This document shows, piece after piece, positions 24,010 to 33,046 of a DNA stretch of 48,451 nucleotides; position 1 is the stretch's first letter, and every line of letters begins with the position of its first letter. The DNA is taken from positions 1 through 48,451 of the forward strand of contig JACQCZ010000006.1 in the NCBI GenBank assembly GCA_016201405.1, given 5' to 3'. The position numbers and the translations under genes are program-made. The notes beneath the pieces were generated by a model that made no database searches, was not told the DNA's origin, and saw only the letters and a list, made by a program, of their open reading frames with translations. The DNA comes from Candidatus Acetothermia bacterium. GTDB taxonomy: Bacteria; Bipolaricaulota; Bipolaricaulia; RBG-16-55-9.

Positions 24010-25764
24010 TCAATGGCGTACCACGCAATACGGGAGCCCCCGGATCTCCAGCGGCCTGCTGTTGTCCGGTGAGTGGACTACAATCCGCCCCTTCTCAAAA
24101 TAGGGCAGAGCCTTCTGATATTGCTTGGGTGCCCCGGCCCGCTCCGCCATCGCCTCTTCCATGCCCAGCAATATTCTCGTGCTCGTTTGGGACAAGACAG
24201 CTTCGTGAACATCCTGCGGGTTCTGTGTGATCAAAACGAGACCCAGCCGGTTCTTGCGCCCCTGCTTTGCCGCCGATACGAACTTTTCAACAATAATCTT
24301 GTCCTGCTGCGTCTCGGCTTGGCTGAGATAGCTGTGTGCCTCGTCCACCGCCAGCACAACAGGGAAGGTGGCAATCCGCTTGGCCCACTCTTTTTCGAGT
24401 GATTTTGTCTTGCCATCCGCAATCATCGACATGACGGCCAGCACGACGACGCGCTCTCCCTCTGCGCTGAGGTGATTGGTGGGGAATACGCTCACGCGGT
24501 CTTCGGCGAAGATGTCTTTGTAGAGGGCAGTGATGGCGTTCGCGCCCTGGTCAAAGACGTTCTTGAAATAAGATTTTTCAACGCGCCGCCGGATCGCTTT
24601 GATCGTCTCGGAGTGGATGTTTCTCTCAAATGGCTCCATGCGGGCGTCGTCTTCCACATATCTGCGGAAGGCGTCGTAGGTCTTCGGATCACCCGTGCGG
24701 AAGAAGCCATTCACCAATTGAACCAGCCCATCGTATTGGGCTTCATTGAGCTCTCCACCAGCGATCAAATACGGAAAATCATTGACCAGCTCAAAGGGAA
24801 TTGTGAAGTCTGTATGAGCGTCCGCGCCCTTGTAGGTCGTGCCCTTCTCAACTGCCGTGAAGACAGTGAGCTGTCTGCCCACGCCGCCAATCTTCGCTCC
24901 CACACCCAGCAATTGGGCCTGATCCTCTTTGCGCGGGGCTTTGTCGCGCGTCTGGTCATCGCGCAGACCCCAGTATTCGTTGTCGGGGTCAATGATGACC
25001 AGACAGGGCTTTCTTCGCTCCCCTTCCCGTCTTTCCAGCGTATATTCAGAGCCGACAATCTGGCGCAGGAAGTTTTTGGCGGTGTGTGTCTTGCCTCTGC
25101 CGCTCATGCCTGCGATCAGGACGTGGGTGAAGATGAGCGGGTCGCCCGTCTTGTCCGCGGAGTTGTTGAGGTAATAGGGAACATTCAGCCCGCCACTCAG
25201 CTCAATCGCTTCGCCATTGACGGCCACATAGCCCAGAAATAGCCCATCATCGGGCAGATCGAGGCCGATCTTGACCTCATCAATGCTCGTCACTTGCCGC
25301 ACGAGTGAGTTGGGTTTTGGAATGAGGCGCACTTCCACAGGCTTGCCATCGAGCGTAATCATGGAGAGCGGCTCAACCTGAGCCAGCTCGATATATTCGC
25401 CCTCGCCGACATCATCGGCGCTGATGTAGATGTGGACTTCGCTCATGTCATCGATGGCATCGCGCTTGCGATAGCAGAGCTTTTTGATGTAGGCAAAGAG
25501 CTTCTCATCGCGGTAGCCAAGCGGAATGACGACGTATTGGCCGACGACGGCCTCGTTGCGCTTCTCGTTGGGGATGTAGACTTCGATGTTGTTTTCACTG
25601 GTTGAGATGAAGAGCTCTTCGGTGATGGCGACGCGCCCGATCTCCTCCGGGGCGAGCTCTTTGCGTCCTGAATTGGAGTCTGGCGTGATGGGCTTCGTGC
25701 TCTTGCCTGAGATGCCCAGATCTTTGAGGCTCTGCTCTAGATCAAATTCATTTTGCGCGGCCAT
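24010..25764 (-). CDS. herA: HerA-type DNA translocase ATPase
   Basis: 584 residues, slightly longer than archaeal HerA (about 500). An N-terminal HAS-barrel domain (about 40-150) precedes the FtsK/HerA motor: Walker A GMSGRGKT at 219-226 (Lys225), Walker B LAVDEAHSYL at about 471-480 (Asp474, Glu475), sensor-like LVLITQNPQDV at about 509 and a C-terminal KGRIVVHSPDNSRPLEI. HerA hexamers pump duplex DNA and, with the NurA nuclease, resect ends prepared by Mre11-Rad50. The first 40 residues are a Ser/Pro-rich extension. GAGAGG ribosome site; a TATAAT box at 25779-25784 may give it its own promoter. nurA lies upstream, separated by 296 nt full of palindromic repeats. Confidence 0.93.
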   Translation of the reverse strand: MAAQNEFDLEQSLKDLGISGKSTKPITPDSNSGRKELAPEEIGRVAITEELFISTSENNIEVYIPNEKRNEAVVGQYVVIPLGYRDEKLFAYIKKLCYRKRDAIDDMSEVHIYISADDVGEGEYIELAQVEPLSMITLDGKPVEVRLIPKPNSLVRQVTSIDEVKIGLDLPDDGLFLGYVAVNGEAIELSGGLNVPYYLNNSADKTGDPLIFTHVLIAGMSGRGKTHTAKNFLRQIVGSEYTLERREGERRKPCLVIIDPDNEYWGLRDDQTRDKAPRKEDQAQLLGVGAKIGGVGRQLTVFTAVEKGTTYKGADAHTDFTIPFELVNDFPYLIAGGELNEAQYDGLVQLVNGFFRTGDPKTYDAFRRYVEDDARMEPFERNIHSETIKAIRRRVEKSYFKNVFDQGANAITALYKDIFAEDRVSVFPTNHLSAEGERVVVLAVMSMIADGKTKSLEKEWAKRIATFPVVLAVDEAHSYLSQAETQQDKIIVEKFVSAAKQGRKNRLGLVLITQNPQDVHEAVLSQTSTRILLGMEEAMAERAGAPKQYQKALPYFEKGRIVVHSPDNSRPLEIRGLPYCVVRH

Positions 25765-26060
25765 GATTCCTCTCTTGGATTATATGCTTCTCAGGTCGTC
25801 ATTCCTGTCGTTATCATAAAGTCTGTCATTCCCGCATTGTCTTAAGGTCCGTCATTCCGGGCGGAGCGAAGCGCAGACCCGGAATCCAGAAATCCTGCCT
25901 GAATGAGACTTCCTGGATTCCCGCTTTCGCGGGAATGACAACCAAAATCGGCACTCGAATGGAGAGCTTATCGTATTGCCTTTCGTTCCAGTCAAACCAA
26001 ACTGCCTGTCATCCCGGACGATGCGAAGCAGAGATCCGGGATCCAGGAATTTTACTTGAA
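25765..26060. repeat. Cluster of dRS3-like palindromic repeats between nurA and herA
   Basis: No gene in these 296 nt. It contains ATTCCC-GCTTTCGC-GGGAAT at 25917-25936 (exact ATTCCC-N8-GGGAAT form), a longer-armed version ATTCCGGG...CCCGGAAT at 25854-25885, a third ATCCCGG...CCGGGAT at 26011-26042, and GTCATTCC half-copies at about 25798 and 25827. Adjacent words such as CTGGATTCC, AATGACA and ATCCAG(G)A recur at other copies (34352, 41965). Also contains the putative herA -10 box at 25779-25784. Confidence 0.75.
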
Positions 26061-27323
26061 TCATATCAGCTCTCCCCGGCTGTGATCGTAGTGATAATCA
26101 AGCTCGACTCCACAGGCTTTGATGAGGGCTGCGGCTTCCTCTTCGGTGATCCGCGCCCGGCTGTCGGCCCGCCGGATCGCAGGCGGGACGCCCTTGCCAC
26201 GCGCAATCTCAGACAGGAATTTGCTCTGCAATTTATCAGGGTCGTGCTGCTGCAAGATAATTCGCGGCACTTCGACTTTCAGCACCGAAAGAACTCGCGG
26301 GTCATAGACGTAGAAAAAGCAGGTGTGATAATCCCGTGCCGGTCGCTTCAATCCAAAGGCTCGCAGCTTCTCAAAGAGATCAAAGGTGGCCGGCCCCTCT
26401 TCGGAAGTCCGCTGCGGCAGCGAATATTCTTCCTGCACAAACCAGTTGGTGTAGCCAAGCTGGTCTTTTTTTGTCTGGCTCAGCACGGCCTTTACAAATT
26501 GGGCATCGCTCGACCAATTCTGCGCTTCTGGCTTTAAGGTAAATTCAAGCAGCCACGATGTGCCGGGGTTCTTATTGAGCGCCGCAAAGGCGAGGCCGCG
26601 CTCTGCAAAGGCCTCAACCACGTGGATGGGCTGCGCCAAAATCTCAATCGCAGGCGGCCATTCAGACCAGTTGCTCTGCGCATCAAAATGGCCATTGGCT
26701 TTGCCACCCGCAAAATAATAATAGAGACCGATGGGATACAAATTTCCATCCAGGATAAAGAAGCTCTGGTCCAATTCAAGCGCAGTGAGCATTCGCAGGG
26801 TGTGATAAGACTCCGCTGCAGCCCGCGCAATTCCGCCCACCACCCGTTCCACTTCATGCTCCAGATAGGTGCGGGGAATGTGAATCTTCCAGAGATGCGA
26901 GAATTCATTCACGTCGAAAAGCTCTGCATCAGCTCCTCCCAAATCGAGCCGGCGCGAATGCGATACGAAGGCTAGCGAGCGATAGGCTTCGAGAGGAAGC
27001 CCGTTCAGCTCTTGCTCGTCATTCCCGCAGAGGACAGCCTGCATCGCGCAGATCGTCGTTCCATTCTCTAGCACTTTAGGGCGGGTGCTGCCGCCATCTA
27101 CCGCAAAGACAGGCTCGTATTCTCTCAATTTATGAGAGGCCAGTTCCAAAATATCTTCAGATTTGTATTCAAGTGGCGTGATCGCTTTGATGGCGCCGTC
27201 GAGTTTTAATGATTTGAATAGCGCACGCGCCTCATCACGGTGATCAATGCCCAGCCTCTTCACCTGACCGCCAAAGGACTCCAGCTGCTCACGCAGGGCT
27301 TTCTTGGTCTCGTTTGAGAGCAT
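26061..27323 (-). CDS. nurA: NurA-type 5'-3' nuclease
   Basis: 420 residues with the NurA features: catalytic motif VFAVDGGST (Asp76 region), FFILDGNLYPIG near residue 200, and a C-terminal acidic-basic region with LDYHYDHSRGELI. NurA is the manganese-dependent nuclease that works inside the HerA pump to make 3' single strands during double-strand-break repair. It starts 1 nt after the rad50 stop on the same strand, so rad50-nurA is one transcription unit. herA follows 296 nt downstream. The length fits bacterial NurA (350-430). Confidence 0.88.
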   Translation of the reverse strand: MLSNETKKALREQLESFGGQVKRLGIDHRDEARALFKSLKLDGAIKAITPLEYKSEDILELASHKLREYEPVFAVDGGSTRPKVLENGTTICAMQAVLCGNDEQELNGLPLEAYRSLAFVSHSRRLDLGGADAELFDVNEFSHLWKIHIPRTYLEHEVERVVGGIARAAAESYHTLRMLTALELDQSFFILDGNLYPIGLYYYFAGGKANGHFDAQSNWSEWPPAIEILAQPIHVVEAFAERGLAFAALNKNPGTSWLLEFTLKPEAQNWSSDAQFVKAVLSQTKKDQLGYTNWFVQEEYSLPQRTSEEGPATFDLFEKLRAFGLKRPARDYHTCFFYVYDPRVLSVLKVEVPRIILQQHDPDKLQSKFLSEIARGKGVPPAIRRADSRARITEEEAAALIKACGVELDYHYDHSRGELI

Positions 27324-27324
27324 C

Positions 27325-29730
27325 TTATCTCACGCGGTAGATCCGGCTCGTATTGTCAGGTCGTTTTTCCGTGCGGTATTCGTGATGCGCCCCTTCCACC
27401 AGCCCGATCTCATGTGAGACCACAATAACCTGCCCCACCCGCTCTCCCAGCTTTTCGAGCAAGAACTGGAGACGGCTCACCCGCTCCCGGTCTAGATAAA
27501 TGGTCGGCTCATCCAGAATCAGGGGCATCTTGTTGGTGGCGTGAGAAAGAACCTGATGAATGGCCGAGCGAAGCGCAATGTTGATCAGCGCCCGCTCTCC
27601 ACCAGAGAGCAATTCGGGTCGTATGGGGCTGCCATCTTTGAGCTGCACGGTGATCTCATAATCTTCATTGACCTGCACACCGCGATAGCTCGCGCCTGAG
27701 TCCATCGCATGAAAGAACTCATTAAAATAATGCTCTAGCGCTTTGATATTTTGCAGACGCAGCTCTTTTTTTAGCGTATCATAAAACTCGGTCAACTGGG
27801 CCAGCTCGGCATGGAGCTGCTGAATCTTCTCTTGCTCCTGCTCAGTCTTTTGCTGTTCTTCTTTGAGCTTTGCCAGATGCTCGATCTGGTTCTGAATCAC
27901 GCCGCGCTCATGCAGAAGCCTTTCGACAGAGCTTTGCAATGTCTCTCTCTCTTCACGCAGTCTCTTCAAAACGAGCTGAAGTTTCTCGGACTGGCCCTGC
28001 AGATCGCCACTCTTTTCCAGCTTTGTTTTGAGCTCTGCCAGCTTGGATTTGAGATTGCCGATCTCGTTTCTTAGCCCATCGAGCAGGTCTGTAATCGACT
28101 TCTTGGAGGCCCGTTTCTCGACGCCCTGCTCCTTCACTTTGAAGAGTGACTGGGTCAAGTCTTTGGCCTCTTCGAGCAGCGCTCTGCGCTTGTCCAGAGT
28201 TTTGATTTCCTCATGCAGCTTGTGATTGTCCTCATCACTCTTTCGTTTGGCTGATTCAATCTGGGAGTCCAGATTCTGTTGATTCTCAGCCAGTGCTGCG
28301 ATCTCAGATTTCAGTTTGGAGATGGCCTGCTCGACTTCTTCTAGCTTGGAGCCAAAGGCATCTTCCTTGACGGGCTGGCGGCAGATGGGGCACTTTCCTT
28401 CGGCGATGAGCGACTTCATCTCGCGCAGCTCTTTCACAAAATTTTCAGATTGGGTGCGTTTTTTAATGAGATTTCTCAAAAGCTCTTCGCGTTTTTTGAT
28501 GAGCTTGTCGTGAGTCAGATTGCCCTCGCGCTGCATCTCCTGAAGCTGGCTGTGCAGCTCCTCTTGTCTCGTTTTGGCCTGGGCATATTCATTGGAAAGC
28601 TGAGTCACTTCCTCCCAAACAGAGGCCAGCTCAATGGAATTGATGACCGCCTCTTTGGGAAGCTCCAGCTCATCGAGCCTCTTGCTCAGCCTGGTTCGCA
28701 GCTCTGAATAACGCTTCTTTAGCTCTTCCAATTCTTTCGAGAGCGCCTGGTCCCGTACTTCATTCTGCTGAGTCAGCTTCTCTTTCTGGGCGAGCTCGGC
28801 TGTGCGCTCTTTGATCTCACGAACATGCTCTTCAACTCGCTTTAGTTGCTCGTTATGGCTCTGCTGCATCGCCTCGGCCTGGACGAGCTTTTCATCCAAT
28901 GATTTTTGAGTGCTCTGCTTCGTCTTCACCTGCTCTTCGAGGTCCCTGAGGCGTTTTTGAAAGCCCGTGCTCTCAAGCTGATCAACCTCGCGCTTAAAGC
29001 CGATCACCAGGTGTGTGAGCACATCCAGCCTGCGGTTGACGGCCCGCCGCGCGCCATCTTTGGCCCGCTGGACATACTGATCCAATTTTTCTAGGCGCAG
29101 CAGCCGATCAATCATCTGGCGGCGCTCTTCACCACCTGCCCGGATTAAGCGGTCAATCTCGCCCTGGCGGATGTAGACGCAATTGGTGAAATCATCGCGG
29201 TTCATTCCAAAAAGCTCTTCGATGGCCTGGGCTGCTGTCTCGACACCGATCCACTTTTCGTCATCATCCCGCATCAAGAGGCAAGATTCTTTGTCGCTGA
29301 TGACGTTGTCGCCTCTGCGGCGGAGTGCCATCTGCGCGGTGTAGCGGTGCGGGCCATAGCGGAATTTGAGCGCCACAGATCCGGACTCTTGGCCGATCCG
29401 CAGCACATCATCGAGCCTCCGATCCATGGCCGGACCTGCCCGGCTCCCATAGAGCGCAAAAAATATGCTTTCCAAGAGCGAGGATTTTCCGCTGCCGTTC
29501 AGTCCTGCAATCACGGTGATGCCGTCATCAAAACCGACTTCAGCGTAGTCGTAAGCCCAGAGATTGTGGACGGCGACGGACTCTAGCAGCATGGCCGGAG
29601 AGGCGGATGCACTTGTAGAATTGGTTTTTGAATGAGCAGGAGTTGGCAGGTCCCGGTCGGCAGGATCTCCCTCATCAGCCATCGGCTCAAATAGATCGAG
29701 AATCTGCTCTTCTTGCCGCTTCTTGCTCAC
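27325..29730 (-). CDS. rad50: Rad50/SbcC-type SMC-like ATPase
   Basis: 801 residues from GTG 29730, chosen because GGGAGAG lies 5 nt upstream and a TTGTTC-17-TATACT promoter lies just beyond; an ATG at 29784 would fall upstream of the predicted transcription start. Walker A GLNGSGKSS is at about 76-84; two long coiled coils (about 180-430 and 460-690) flank the zinc hook CPIC (about 445-448); signature SGGERAL and Walker B PLILDEPTIYLD end the protein. With Mre11 it tethers and processes DNA ends. An unusual 46-residue N-terminal extension (acidic, then Ser/Pro-rich) precedes the usual start MLLESVAVHNLW (Met at 29592). mre11 lies 5 kb away. Confidence 0.93.
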   Translation of the reverse strand: MSKKRQEEQILDLFEPMADEGDPADRDLPTPAHSKTNSTSASASPAMLLESVAVHNLWAYDYAEVGFDDGITVIAGLNGSGKSSLLESIFFALYGSRAGPAMDRRLDDVLRIGQESGSVALKFRYGPHRYTAQMALRRRGDNVISDKESCLLMRDDDEKWIGVETAAQAIEELFGMNRDDFTNCVYIRQGEIDRLIRAGGEERRQMIDRLLRLEKLDQYVQRAKDGARRAVNRRLDVLTHLVIGFKREVDQLESTGFQKRLRDLEEQVKTKQSTQKSLDEKLVQAEAMQQSHNEQLKRVEEHVREIKERTAELAQKEKLTQQNEVRDQALSKELEELKKRYSELRTRLSKRLDELELPKEAVINSIELASVWEEVTQLSNEYAQAKTRQEELHSQLQEMQREGNLTHDKLIKKREELLRNLIKKRTQSENFVKELREMKSLIAEGKCPICRQPVKEDAFGSKLEEVEQAISKLKSEIAALAENQQNLDSQIESAKRKSDEDNHKLHEEIKTLDKRRALLEEAKDLTQSLFKVKEQGVEKRASKKSITDLLDGLRNEIGNLKSKLAELKTKLEKSGDLQGQSEKLQLVLKRLREERETLQSSVERLLHERGVIQNQIEHLAKLKEEQQKTEQEQEKIQQLHAELAQLTEFYDTLKKELRLQNIKALEHYFNEFFHAMDSGASYRGVQVNEDYEITVQLKDGSPIRPELLSGGERALINIALRSAIHQVLSHATNKMPLILDEPTIYLDRERVSRLQFLLEKLGERVGQVIVVSHEIGLVEGAHHEYRTEKRPDNTSRIYRVR

Positions 29731-29748
29731 ATTGTCTCTCCCTGTCGC

Positions 29749-29777
29749 AGTATATTCCAATCCAAGAACCCGAACAA
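29749..29777 (-). promoter_or_regulatory. Promoter of rad50-nurA
   Basis: Reverse strand TTGTTC (29772-29777), 17-nt spacer, TATACT (29749-29754). Transcription is expected to start at about 29742, giving a short leader with GGGAGAG before GTG 29730. Confidence 0.55.
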
Positions 29778-29805
29778 TTTGCATGTCTCTTTCTGTTGCT
29801 TCTGC

Positions 29806-29811
29806 TAGACT
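29806..29811 (+). promoter_or_regulatory. -10 box of the lipoprotein gene, leaderless geometry
   Basis: TAGACT at 29806-29811, 7 nt before GTG 29819. Divergent from the rad50 promoter in the same 88-nt gap. No clear -35. Confidence 0.4.
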
Positions 29812-29818
29812 TCAGGGC

Positions 29819-30625
29819 GTGATCAACATGCTAAGAATCAGATTGTGTGTGAGTGCCGTATTGGTTTTAATGCTGTCTCTCTCGGGTTGTGGTCTCTTCT
29901 TCACAGATATCAGCAAATACAGAGATCCCGCTCCAAGAATCTCCAATCTCACCATCACTCCCGAAGTAATTTCAGCCCACTCCAAAAGCGCAGTCAACAT
30001 TAGCTTTGATTACTACGACCCAAATGGCGATGTGGACATCAATTCTACTCTCGTCTTTCACTTTGACTCGGCCCTGCCCATCCAGCCTGATCTCAAAGCA
30101 AAGCCAGATCAGGTCAAGCAAAGCGATGACCACACGACGGGACAGATCACCCAGACTCTTCATTTCGATCTCTTAGGAATCCGCTCCTCTGGTGAGGTTT
30201 CAATTCAAGTATTTCTCTATGACTGGAGACAAAATCAGAGCAATTCACTTCAAGCCACAATCCAGATTTTGGGCAGCTCAACGACCACTTTTGTGGGAGT
30301 CTGTCAGATCTGGTTTGTCGATCAGCCTGAAGGGAAGCCTGTAAATCAAATCACAATGGGGCGAGAAGTCTTTCTCAAAGTGCAAGACTTTTCGCTTGGT
30401 GTGCTGACGCCTGATGTTCTCTACGCTGAGCTAGATAGCCCCAGCGCTGGCTGGTCTGTGAAGATTCCGCTCTATCGCACTTCAGATCCCACCATTTACA
30501 CCAGCCGCACAGGACCGCGTCTTGGTGTCGATGCGCCCGCCCAGTCAGAGCAGACACTCGTCGCTTTTTATCGGGGTTATACAGATCGCCAACAGATCTG
30601 TCTCGCTCAAGCCAAAATTGATTGA
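29819..30625 (+). CDS. Lipoprotein of unknown function
   Basis: 268 residues from GTG 29819, or 265 from ATG 29828. The N-terminus is a lipoprotein signal, MLRIRLCVSAVLVLMLSLSG followed by Cys, with lipobox LSGC; the mature protein would be lipidated. The rest looks strand-rich, possibly two Ig-like halves: DPAPRISNLTITPEVISAHSK... to IQILGSS, then GVCQIWFVDQPEGKP... to the end. The segment SFDYYDPNGDVDINS resembles loops of Ig-like folds. Not recognised as a known family. Divergent from rad50; followed by a strong hairpin shared with the convergent large extracellular protein. Confidence 0.65.
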   Translation: MINMLRIRLCVSAVLVLMLSLSGCGLFFTDISKYRDPAPRISNLTITPEVISAHSKSAVNISFDYYDPNGDVDINSTLVFHFDSALPIQPDLKAKPDQVKQSDDHTTGQITQTLHFDLLGIRSSGEVSIQVFLYDWRQNQSNSLQATIQILGSSTTTFVGVCQIWFVDQPEGKPVNQITMGREVFLKVQDFSLGVLTPDVLYAELDSPSAGWSVKIPLYRTSDPTIYTSRTGPRLGVDAPAQSEQTLVAFYRGYTDRQQICLAQAKID

Positions 30626-30642
30626 GCGTCAAATAAAAAGAG

Positions 30643-30673
30643 AGAGACCGCGCCGTCATCCGCCGCGGTCTCT
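30643..30673. terminator. Bidirectional terminator
   Basis: AGAGACCGCG / CGCGGTCTCT, a perfect 10-bp stem around 11 nt. On the reverse strand it is followed by CTCTTTTTATTT, a good U-tract for the gene ending at 30718. It also closes the lipoprotein gene. Confidence 0.8.
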
Positions 30674-30717
30674 TCATGTTCAGTTCTCTGATTTAGCTCT
30701 TCTAACTTATCTCTGAC

Positions 30718-32979
30718 TTAACGCACCACTCCGAGCTTCTTGATCTCGCTCTTCCATGTCCGATCTGCGTTTTGGGCAGTCACCACATAGAAGTAGACGC
30801 CATTGGCCAGCGGGCGGCCCTGCGCGTCCAGCATGTGCCAGGTGAGCCTGTTGCCGGCAGCTTGACCTGTGAAGACTTGCTTGCCTTGCAGATCGAAGAC
30901 GTCAACATGCACTGAAGAAGTAGTCGTGTTCTGCACGGAGAAGGTCATGCTGCTGCCGAGCACGCTCTTGCTCACATGGAGCGTTGTTTGCTCAGCACTT
31001 GCAGCGCGCATTGAGCTGCCGGAGACCCAGGCATCGACCAGCGCAAAGAAGAGGTCATTGCCCAGTGTACCAGAGACCCATTGATCAATGGCGGAGAAGA
31101 ACTCGGAGTCATCAATGATGTTGTTGTGGTTGACGTCAAACTGCTGGATGCTTGTAGCGCCTGAGCTGGGTGTTGTCACAGTACTCGCAGGTGGCGGAGT
31201 CGTTGCCACGGCAGAGGCCGAGCGCGTGTCAAAGAGCCCCAAAATCGGATCGCTGGTGTCGCCATCGCCATTGAGGTCTTTCCCAGCCCAGTTCTCCCAG
31301 ACATAGTATGAGATCTTGCCTTGGAAGATGTCGGGTTCTGTTCCCAGTTCTTTGGTATTGTAGGTCGTGCTGTTCGAGGTGTTGTAGAAGCGCACCACTT
31401 CGCCTGCAATCTTGCCATCGCCATTCAGATCTTGCTTGAGGCTGCTCTCTTTGGTGGAGAATGCAATCTGGCTGCCGTACAGAACGGGATAATCTCCAAC
31501 TGCAGCCGTGTCCTGCACTTGACCTGAGGCGATGTCGTAGTAGCGAATGACGTTGTAATCATCGATCTTGCCATTCCGGTCCAGATCCAGATTGCTCTGG
31601 CGCTCGCTCGTTGCAAAGGCGATCATCTGGTCATAAATCGCTGGGTGCGTTCCGACTTGTTTGGTGTCCACAATGCTGCCTGTGCTGAGATTGAGATAAC
31701 GAATCGTAGCTGGAGAGCCGTCACTATAAGCAACAAGACTGCCATAGATCACAGGCTCGGAGCCTGTTGCGCCTGTCGGAGTGAGCAACTGCGAGCTGGT
31801 GTTGTAGGTGTAAATCAACCCCGAAGACTCAAAGGCAATGATGTTTCCATAGACAACGGGATGAGTCCCGTGCATTCCGACTTCGCTCACATTACCGGTC
31901 TTGATATCGAGATAACGAATTGCGTTGTCGCCGCCGACGAATACCACTGTGTTTTCATAAACGTCAACGCTGGCATGGCCGCCTGATACGGACTGGCCAG
32001 TGTCATGGACCTCTCCGGTCTGAGTATCCCGGTATCGCAGCACAGTATCTCGGATACTGTTGTTATTATTTAAATCCTGTCCCAGTGCGGTTTCAGGAGT
32101 GGGGAAGATTTGAATGCTGTTGTAAAGCGGCGGGTCGCCGCCGACTGTCCCTTGCGCACAGCCGGTTGGGGCTGTGCCCATCTCGAGCGGGCATTTGTCC
32201 TCTTTATCACCAATGCCGTCACTATCCGTGTCTGACTTGCAGGGGTTTGTATGGGTCTCGTTCACCTCTTGGCCATCGGCCAGGCCGTCAAAATCCGTGT
32301 CTGCTTTGAGAGGATTGAGACAGATCCACTGGGCCTCAAAGCCATCAGTCAAGCCATCGTGATCGGTGTCAGGATTGGTAGGGCTCGTCCCCAGAGTGAT
32401 CTCTCGGCTGTCTGGCACACCATCATGGTCAGAATCAGCATCGCAGGGATTGGTCCCGTTATGAGATTCTTGGTCATCGGGGATGCCATCATGATCGCAG
32501 TCGCCATACGCAATGGAGAAGCTTCCACTGCTCACTTCAATGCAGTTGCAGGAGTTGCCGGCAATCGAAAGCTCCAGCACGCTGCGCTCTCCGGAATTGC
32601 CGATTGCCCGTAGGACAACATTCGCGATGATGCCGTTACTCAGCCCCTGGCTGCCGCTGAGAAATTGGCCAAAGCTGATCGTTCCGCTCTGATTGGCCGC
32701 CTGAATGGAGCCGCCAACGACGGGGGCGTTGAATGGGCTATCTCCGGGACGAATCTCCTCAATCTGGACTTTCAAGTAATCGAACTTCAACTCAACTTGA
32801 TAAGAGAGGAGGCCAGGGCTTGGCACGCCACTGACATGCACTGCCGCGATCGCTTGGCTTCCCTTCTGAATATTTGTGGGAGAGTCAATGGAGATGGTAC
32901 CTGAAGCACGGGCCTCAAAACTCATAACGCCGAGTGCGAGAATAAACAGAATACAGAGAAGAACTGGACTCTTCTTCAT
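30718..32979 (-). CDS. Large secreted multidomain protein: cohesin-like domain, TSP3 calcium repeats, EF-hand/DAW module, C-terminal tail
   Basis: 753 residues from ATG 32979 (GGAGG 6 nt upstream). Order: signal peptide (to about 26, ending FEARASG); a cohesin-like beta-sandwich (about 27-160, with SYQVELKFDYLKVQIEEI); four or five thrombospondin-type-3 DxDxDGxxD repeats (about 160-265, for example DSDHDGVPDSRE); about 330 residues of repeated strand blocks (IRYLDI, VVYGNIIAF) suggesting a propeller; a linker rich in Pro/Thr/Ser; an EF-hand-like DVNHNNIIDDSEF plus DAW (about 648-692); and a FlgD/T9SS-like tail (VDVFDLQGKQVF... NGVYFYVVTA... KKLGVVR). Probably exported and cell-surface. Its partner may be the divergent metalloprotease with the same EF-hand/DAW module. 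Confidence 0.75.
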   Translation of the reverse strand: MKKSPVLLCILFILALGVMSFEARASGTISIDSPTNIQKGSQAIAAVHVSGVPSPGLLSYQVELKFDYLKVQIEEIRPGDSPFNAPVVGGSIQAANQSGTISFGQFLSGSQGLSNGIIANVVLRAIGNSGERSVLELSIAGNSCNCIEVSSGSFSIAYGDCDHDGIPDDQESHNGTNPCDADSDHDGVPDSREITLGTSPTNPDTDHDGLTDGFEAQWICLNPLKADTDFDGLADGQEVNETHTNPCKSDTDSDGIGDKEDKCPLEMGTAPTGCAQGTVGGDPPLYNSIQIFPTPETALGQDLNNNNSIRDTVLRYRDTQTGEVHDTGQSVSGGHASVDVYENTVVFVGGDNAIRYLDIKTGNVSEVGMHGTHPVVYGNIIAFESSGLIYTYNTSSQLLTPTGATGSEPVIYGSLVAYSDGSPATIRYLNLSTGSIVDTKQVGTHPAIYDQMIAFATSERQSNLDLDRNGKIDDYNVIRYYDIASGQVQDTAAVGDYPVLYGSQIAFSTKESSLKQDLNGDGKIAGEVVRFYNTSNSTTYNTKELGTEPDIFQGKISYYVWENWAGKDLNGDGDTSDPILGLFDTRSASAVATTPPPASTVTTPSSGATSIQQFDVNHNNIIDDSEFFSAIDQWVSGTLGNDLFFALVDAWVSGSSMRAASAEQTTLHVSKSVLGSSMTFSVQNTTTSSVHVDVFDLQGKQVFTGQAAGNRLTWHMLDAQGRPLANGVYFYVVTAQNADRTWKSEIKKLGVVR

Positions 32980-33046
32980 GATCGGCCTCCCCTTGGCAGA
33001 AGTTTTCGCAAGTGATTTGATGCGCTCGTTGATGTTGCTGAAGGTC

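Noticed and set aside
25798-26042. CRISPR array
   Set aside because: The repeats are palindromic, of unequal length and spacing, scattered over the window, and without regular spacers or cas genes.
29723-29784. Alternative ATG start of rad50 at 29784
   Set aside because: It lies upstream of the predicted transcription start and adds residues without ribosome site; GTG 29730 has both promoter and Shine-Dalgarno support.
30718-32979. Cellulosome scaffoldin or enzyme
   Set aside because: No carbohydrate-active domain is visible, and the dockerin-like module has a single calcium loop; cohesin similarity alone does not justify it.
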